Shown: one piece after another, positions 57,925 to 64,000 of the stretch | Position numbering within the stretch: position 1 is the first letter of the stretch | Layout of the letters: each line of letters starts with the position of its first letter | DNA from: Porpolomopsis calyptriformis | Taxonomy: Eukaryota > Basidiomycota > Agaricomycetes > Agaricales > Hygrophoraceae | Direction: 5' to 3' | DNA length: 64,000 nucleotides | Assembly (NCBI GenBank): GCA_951640195.1 | Contig: OX621167.1 | Coordinates: forward strand, 930,001 to 994,000 | Translations under genes and position numbers: made by a program | The notes under the pieces: model-generated | What the model saw: the letters and a program-made list of their open reading frames with translations, nothing else | Database searches by the model: none | What the model was told of the DNA's origin: nothing

Positions 57925-59898
57925 TCAAACTTTTTCATCCTTTTCCATAGCAGGCAAAAGCACTTCTGTCGCTCCGGCGTTACGTACCTTTCGTACATAG
58001 GCAGGCGCTTTCGGATTTAGGATTCCTTGATCCTCCGCTGGTCAAAGGCTTAACAAAGTTCAGAAGAGACAGTAGCGGGAGGCTTACGTTTGGCATGCCA
58101 GAAGTACACGATAAGTCCCAAAACGACGATTGCAAAAGCGGGAAAGTACAGCCAGAATGGCTTGAAGTGCTACATGGAGGACGGAGATTGAATGCTTTTT
58201 ATCCCAGACAAACGGTTTGAATGAACATACGAAGAGAAACAAACCTATCGGAAATGGTGAGATATAGCTGATGCAGGGAATGTGAAAGGGGACGGCACCG
58301 AATAAAAGACTAAAGAAATCACTGGAAAGAAGGCTGAGATTGAAGTATGCCGAGGAGGCCAACCGGTATAAAATTGGAGCAATGGTATACAAAATGATCA
58401 TGGCTTTGCACAAGCGTCAGCATGACAATAGGGCAACAAAGGAGGCATGCATACAGCTGGTGTATGCAACCAGCAACCCGACTGAGATGCCAAAGGGAAA
58501 GAATGTGAGTATTAACTTGAGTCCGGCTTGTGACTGGCAGGCACCCACCAGTGAAACCATTCCAACTCGCGGTCTTCATACCCCGGTGTTCCAAGGAGGC
58601 AGCTTGGACCCCGCTTATCAGTGTGCCCCACATCCCCAATTGGCCAACCACCTATTTAAAGTGCAGAGGGGGGTTACTCACGCGATCGGCACGATAAGCT
58701 CAGGCATACTTCGTAAAGAGGGGATTTTCTGACAAAAAACTCCTCCGTCGCGTTTGCTGATAGAGAAGGGGTTACCCTTAGGCATATTAGCCAATGAGAA
58801 TTGGACGCACAGATTCCGTAAAGTGTGGCACCTAGGATCATGAACGCATCCCCTTTGCCTTTGTTCAGCGCCGGATAGTTTTTGTCTGTCAGTAAGTCAG
58901 ATCCCACGAGCATCCCAAGCCCCCCAACTGAAATAAGGACACCCTGTGATAGAATACAAGTTAAAATATGGAAACAGGCTATCGATAGCGAGACTAACCA
59001 ATATTTGAGTCCAGTGGTACTTAGTCCTCATGTAGACCCAACAAAGAATAAGGCAAATGGGTATGGCCCATCTAGTGCCGCGTATACAATTAGGAACTTT
59101 GGGTAGGAAGGCATACACTTACGCGTCGAGAAGGATACAAGACAACAGATCTGTGTATTGATAGGCCTCCCAAGAAAATGAGCAGAGGAAAGGGGAAGGG
59201 ATCTGTATAACTCGACCGACCTTGACAACTAGGAAATTACCTTCCACATCACACGCAGCCAAGAGAAAGTCTGCAAAGGGGGATGAGTTTTGAGAACACG
59301 CGCTAGAGAGTGGGGGATGACGAACATTTCCAACCGTCTCGGAAGATCATTTGACCCCACCCTTTGAGTCCATCTAACCACAAGAATAAGGTTTCGTTGT
59401 GGTTGAGTAAGTACAAGTTAATCACGTACATTTATACACGGTGTAGGGGGTATAAATAATGAACAGTGAAAAATATCTTCGGACATAATCAGATCGTTGG
59501 TTGGCTGATTGAATAAACACTTACAAGAAGAAGGTTTGGGTAGTGGGCAAGGCCCAGTTCCTCATAAGCAACTCTGTTGTGGTAACATTTGTGCACGTTA
59601 TGCACAACGAGAGGAGCTGTCCAGATAAAAGAGATAGAACGAAGCGTCTGGTCCAAAGGCTGATAAACCTGGCACGGAGACTACTCTTGAACGCGGAGAA
59701 GGAACTATAATCAATTGGTGGGCGTTGGGACTTGGAATAAAGAATGCTGGAGGGTTCCGATGGTTGGCTACCGGAGAACGGGATATGGTCTTTGGCTGGG
59801 AGAGACATCGGGGGGGGGGGGTGGGAGATTACCGTCGGATTCTGTCGCACATGGTTAAATGGTCGGAGCGGCCAAGCCCGGGTTGGTATATGGATCAT
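57925..59898 (-). CDS. SLC35F1/F2-type membrane transporter (DUF914-like)
   Basis: Ten-TM drug/metabolite-superfamily carrier. Landmarks over about ten exons: FVLSLLSGQLLSLCITCTNV (TM1, near 59600), a short exon with VEGNFLVVK, YQYTDLLSCILLDAW, AIPICLILCWVYMRTKYHW, ISVGGLGMLVGSDLL, GDAFMILGATLYGI, the family signature SNATEEFFVRKSPLYEV (near 58700), VGQLGMWGTLISGVQAA, RLASSAYFNLSLLSSDFFSL and FAIVVLGLIVYFWHAK. The last exon ends EKDEKV at 57925. The start may be 59898 (MIHIPTRAW) or 59808 (MSLPAKDH), the latter just after a C-rich run. Substrate unknown; human SLC35F members are poorly defined. Confidence 0.87.
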
Positions 59899-60652
59899 CC
59901 AGACTCCAATTGATATTGGTTGTCAATCGATCAGATAACACCACAGAAATGTGGCGTCATGGGAGAACCCATAGAGAATGGCACTTCCTTCCGGCACTAG
60001 TGAATCCCATTTGAGGGATGGAGGGCATCATGCCGTGATGAAGCCGACTTGTTTTCCGGGGCCGATAAACATATGGAAATGAAGTGGTGGAAAGAATCTT
60101 GTCGCGTTTTGTGCACTTCTGTTATCTTTCTTCAAGTCCATGATGAGGTGCTCTTGGTGTTTACAGTAATAGATGTATGGATGATCACAGATCACATGAT
60201 AAACAAGGCTCAAGGTTACAGTACATGCGATGGACGAGCTCCCATACCAACTTACAGTCAGTAACTCTGTGGTATTATTTTTGAGTCCAGGCAAAGGTTT
60301 GAGCGCAAAACATTTAGCGGTAGTTAGTGCCGTAATATGGGAAGATCTCACCGTGAGTGAATCTCAGCCTTCTGTCTTCAAGCTGACAAGTTATCCCGTT
60401 GGATAAGTATCGAGTAGGCCATGCCTGGTTTCGACAGGAGACATGCATCTCCCTCTTGCAGCGCGGTTGCTGGCTTTGGTCGATCTGGCTCCAAGTGGTC
60501 ACACTCATGTGTAACAACACATCACAAATATTTTGTCACGCTCTGTTTCCTCCCTAATACTCAAGTATTGTCCTTCTTACTTGTTACCTCTCTCCGCTTG
60601 TCAAAACTCTGCCATACTAAACAGCCCTGGCGCCTTCACCCTAATTGCACTC
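59899..60652. promoter_or_regulatory. Divergent upstream region (transporter / LIM-RhoGAP)
   Basis: 750 bp with no convincing gene. It includes the 5' flanks of both genes. Short open frames here have no protein-like features. Confidence 0.4.
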
Positions 60653-63600
60653 ATGAGCAACGTACCGGGGAATAGTAGTGCTCCGTCGCCGTGGTCAAGC
60701 AATCCACAGAATGCACCCTCAGGGATCTATCCTCCATCTGATCCCGATCCTTTTCGGGCTCAGAAAGGCCGGAGAGCCAGCTCTCTTGTTAGGAGTCCCT
60801 CCTCTGCACCATCCCCTACTTCCTCTGGCTCGTCTCGCCCGCCTGACCGACCCAACGTTCCTACACGATCTTCTACCGTCGACACACCCAGACCTGATCG
60901 TACCGTCTTCTCATTCGAACAGACTCGTAGTGAAGACCTCAACCATGGGGGTTCAAACTCTCACACCGCAGGAACTTCCGGTCCATCCACAGGGAAATCG
61001 CCTACCTTTTTCCCCAATCGTTCGGCCATGTCGGCAAGTCCTAAACCTCAGGATCATCCATCCTCCTCGGGAAATTCTGAAGGGTCCAACCATCGTCTGA
61101 GTATCTCCTCCATCTCTTCTGCCAATTCCGGCTCTTCTAGACAGTCTGATGCTGCTAGAATGGGACCTCCTTCTACAGCCTCCACAAGCCTGGTTTCAGC
61201 GTCGGTTTTTTCGCATTTTCAGCCCGAATATTGATTCACTGCAATTCCAGATCCTGCTCAGCATGTGGGAATCCCATGCATGGAGCATTTGTGCGTGCAT
61301 TAAGCACTGTCTATCACCTCAATTGCTTCAATTGCATGGTCCGTTTGGTTTTTCAATTCCTGGCTCCCTTTATTTGATATTTTGTACTCCAGGACTGCGG
61401 AGAGGTTGTAGCCTCTAAATTCTTCCCCATCGAAGGACCAGATGGTAAATTGAGTCCACTATGCGAGCGAGATTATTTTCGCCGTCTGAACCTGATCTGC
61501 GCCAAATGCGGTACGGCCATGCGAGGGAGTTATATAACAGCATGCAGTGCGTCACGCGATGAAGAAATGAGGTCTACAGTCTGAACCTTCTATCCGCAGA
61601 CAAGAAGTTTCATGTGGAACACTTTACATGTTCCCTCTGTTCCACTTTGTTCGGCCCGCAAGATTCGTATTACGAGCACGATGGTGACGTTTACTGTCAT
61701 TTCCATTATTCTACTCGGTTCGCCACCAAATGCGCGGGATGCAGCAGCGCCATTTTAAAGCAGTTCGTGGAAATCAACCGTAACATGCGCGACGAGTGCT
61801 GGCATCCTGAGTGTTACATGATCCATAAAGTGCGTGGTTCCTTGTCTTGAAATATAAACAGTAACTCAATCACCCCTTAGTTTTGGAACGTCAAAGTGGT
61901 GTCGCGGAGACCCACTAGCTCTGCCTCTGTCGATGACTTAACCGACGAGCAACATCAGACACCTGCGTCCTTGAAGGAGAAACAACTCGCGATGGAACAA
62001 GAAGTCTATCGTATCTGGACGTAAGCACGACGCATTTGCCTATTCACATTTTTAAAGCTTTTACCAGCGTTCTTTCTGCCTTCGAAGAGTCAAGTGCGGC
62101 ATGCATCTCCGATATGCTACGGCAGGTCAGCAACGGACAGTACCTCGAAGCCATCAGGATGGCGGAAAAATTCATACTCCATGTAGAAGTTCTATTTGCG
62201 ACCATCGACGACCTCGAATATCATTTTGCAAGACTGAACGCGAAAGGTAATCACTTTGAAAATCGTCAAGCAGTTGTTCGTTCCTGACATATTGGGCTAA
62301 TACAGGAATGTCGCATGTCCGAGAAGCGCGCATGCTTTGCCGTAAAACTGTCGATCTTTTTACCTTGCTGTCACATACACAAGAAACCGGAGAACGAAGG
62401 ATGGGTATGACTCAGGAGCTCCTCGCCTTGGTTACTGGGCTTGCACATTACCTGAAGATCCTCATTCGCATTGCGCTCACAGGAGCTCTCAAACTGGAGA
62501 GAGAGCACTGTGTGCAAGAGGCAATGACGTCGTTTTTGGATAAACTCCATCTGCTAGCCGTGCAGGGCGGTAACCCCAGCGCGCGGCGAATGCTTAGGGG
62601 CGTTAATGGTGCCGTTTTGTCATCAAATCAGACCGGCAACTTTGGCACCCAGGGAGTCACGTATGGCTTCAGGAGCTTGGCACCAGAGAATGCTGGTGAC
62701 TCGCCTTTTGCGCTCAATGTGCCGAAGGATGGGAATACTGTTAAAATTTCGGTGAACAGCCCGCCATCTGACCTCTGTGCCAAGTGCGCCATCACGGTAG
62801 AGGAAGATTGTGTGCGACTTGGCACATATCAGAGGTGGCACTCGTACTGTGTGCAGTGCGAAACGTGCAGAAAGATTGCAGTGTCTCCAATAAAGACCCC
62901 TTTGGAGGATAAGGATAACAGGGAGAAGGACAAGGAAAGCACGAAGATTTCAACTGCTCGGCGACCACCAGCCAATGTTGACGATTTTTGTTATGAAGTC
63001 GACCCTAGAAAAGAGGGCGGGGACATTCCGGCCGTCGTTTTTTGCACTGACCATGCACATCCCGGATGTCGAACTGGGTTCCAAGCTGTGTCTCGACTGG
63101 AGCAGTATGCCTTTTTGCTCAACGTAGCATTACGCCGGTTGTATTTACTCTTGAAGAAGCAGGGGGTTGTTCCTTTATCGCCCGGTAGGTTTTTTTTTTT
63201 GTTTCGCTTTGCGATTGCAAATATCTGACCTTGCAACCAGCCAATGCTTCAGGGCAACTTCTGTCGGCAGCAAATACCGACCCTTATCGTAACCCTGGTG
63301 ATATTATGACGATGAAATCGGTGCACCTGGATCGTCAACTTTCCGCCACAACACGATTACCGAAGCGATCTACCGTCGTCGAGAGTCCTGCTGGAAAGCA
63401 TGCACATCCCTCCGATGCACTGCATTCTCCGCGATCCCAAGGACTGGAATTCCTGCAACAACACCGATCAGCACCCCAGATATCTCAAGCTAGCCAAGGT
63501 CAGCAAGGCCAGCAGAGCTCACGACTACCAAGTCATTCACCAACGCTTAGTCCTCCGCAACAGCCTTCGTCGCGGCTTCAGCACGAAGGTCAATCTGGGA

Positions 63601-64000
63601 CACCTACTGCGCACTTTCGAGGACAGATTCTTCGGCCGTCCTTTTCGCGCAATAATACAGAGGGTGACGAGAGTGTCCTTCGCTCACCTGCAGGTGGTCT
63701 GTACGAGCCGCGGATTCCCCCCGTGGATAACAGCATTACCTTGGCTGATATACCTCACCTCATGGAGGCCGCTCAAGCTCGCGAACAGCAACGATCTCTT
63801 CCCCGAGAAAACTCGATCCCCTGCATCGCAGAACTGAGCTCACTCGAGTTAGCGATCGTAAAGCATTGTGCTGTACTTGCTTTACACCGATCTCCTTTAA
63901 AGGACCAATTTGATTTGGATGAGATTCTGGAGTTGCTTGAGGCAAAGAAAGGCGGGTTTTGGAATAAGTTGTTCAAACCAGGAAATAACAGGAACAACCC
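60653..64000 (+). CDS. LRG1: LIM-domain RhoGAP protein, Lrg1/Rga1 type (partial, runs off window)
   Basis: Rho1 GTPase-activating protein that, in yeasts, tunes cell-wall glucan synthesis and polarity. Start MSNVPGNSSAPSPWSSNPQ at 60653, then about 190 disordered Ser/Pro residues. Three LIM zinc domains follow over short exons: CSACGNPMHGAFV ... CFNCM, CAKCGTAMRGSYI ... CSLCSTLFGPQD, and CAGCSSAILKQFVEINRNMR ... CWHPECY. A helical middle region (VREARMLCRKTVDLFTLLSH) and a further zinc pair CAKCAITVEEDC ... CVQCETCRKIAV lie near 62780-62870. The frame continues to the window edge at GGFWNKLFKP, which normally just precedes the RhoGAP domain, so the catalytic domain lies outside. Confidence 0.88.

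Noticed and set aside
60049..60264. Short plus-strand open frame between transporter and LIM-RhoGAP
   Set aside because: No protein-like features or splice partners; treated as intergenic.

Overview
The window is nuclear DNA of a filamentous basidiomycete, most likely an Agaricomycete. The evidence is genes broken by many 45-80 nt GT-AG introns, F-BAR/DEP/RhoGAP, LIM-RhoGAP and Zn2Cys6 regulators, Ty3/gypsy families typical of mushrooms, and a DNA-transposon protein family I associate with Agaricomycetes. It splits into a transposon block (1 to about 31.35 kb) and an ordinary gene block (about 31.9-64 kb).

Transposon block. The layers are nested. Element A, a decayed Ty3/gypsy element, occupies 1-2760 and resumes at 23479-24526. 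Element B, a second Ty3/gypsy element of the same clade, lies between them (2761-22987). B carries three insertions: a 3.44 kb DNA transposon in its 5' LTR (3063-6502, 13-bp TIRs, 9-bp target duplication), a nearly intact chromodomain Ty3/gypsy element C in its pol gene (10915-18149, 389-bp LTRs, 5-bp duplication CTCAT), and a 597-bp pogo-like miniature element in its 3' LTR (22135-22731, TA duplication). A copia-like remnant (22988-23478), a chromodomain scrap (about 24540-24832), a third Ty3/gypsy element E (about 24.84-30.36 kb) and the C-terminal part of a pogo/Tigger transposase (30363-31343) complete the block. Most in-frame stops are TGA where the family has arginine, and LTR pairs differ almost only at CpG, so decay by CpG C-to-T change is the main process. 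Elements A, B and E each carry, antisense between pol and the 3' LTR, an intron-containing gene for a coiled-coil protein with a Zn2Cys6-like cysteine cluster. This accessory gene and the DNA transposon are the two most novel items.

Gene block, in order: FAD monooxygenase (-), SAGA subunit Sgf73 (+), vacuolar carboxypeptidase S-like M20 peptidase (-), Rgd2-like F-BAR/DEP/RhoGAP (-), mitochondrial ribosomal protein mL44 (+), a decayed gene of a nuclease-like family (+), M50B-like membrane protein (+), Fis1 (-), U2AF large subunit (+), amidase-signature hydrolase (+), a small CHCH protein Cox23 (-), Zn2Cys6 transcription factor (-), a small one-TM protein (+), SLC35F-type transporter (-), and a LIM/RhoGAP protein of the Lrg1/Rga1 type running off the right edge (+). 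Several pairs are divergent and share short promoters (Fis1/U2AF, transcription factor/small TM protein, transporter/LIM-RhoGAP). These are mostly unrelated housekeeping and signalling genes. Splice sites were read by eye and exon limits are approximate unless stated.
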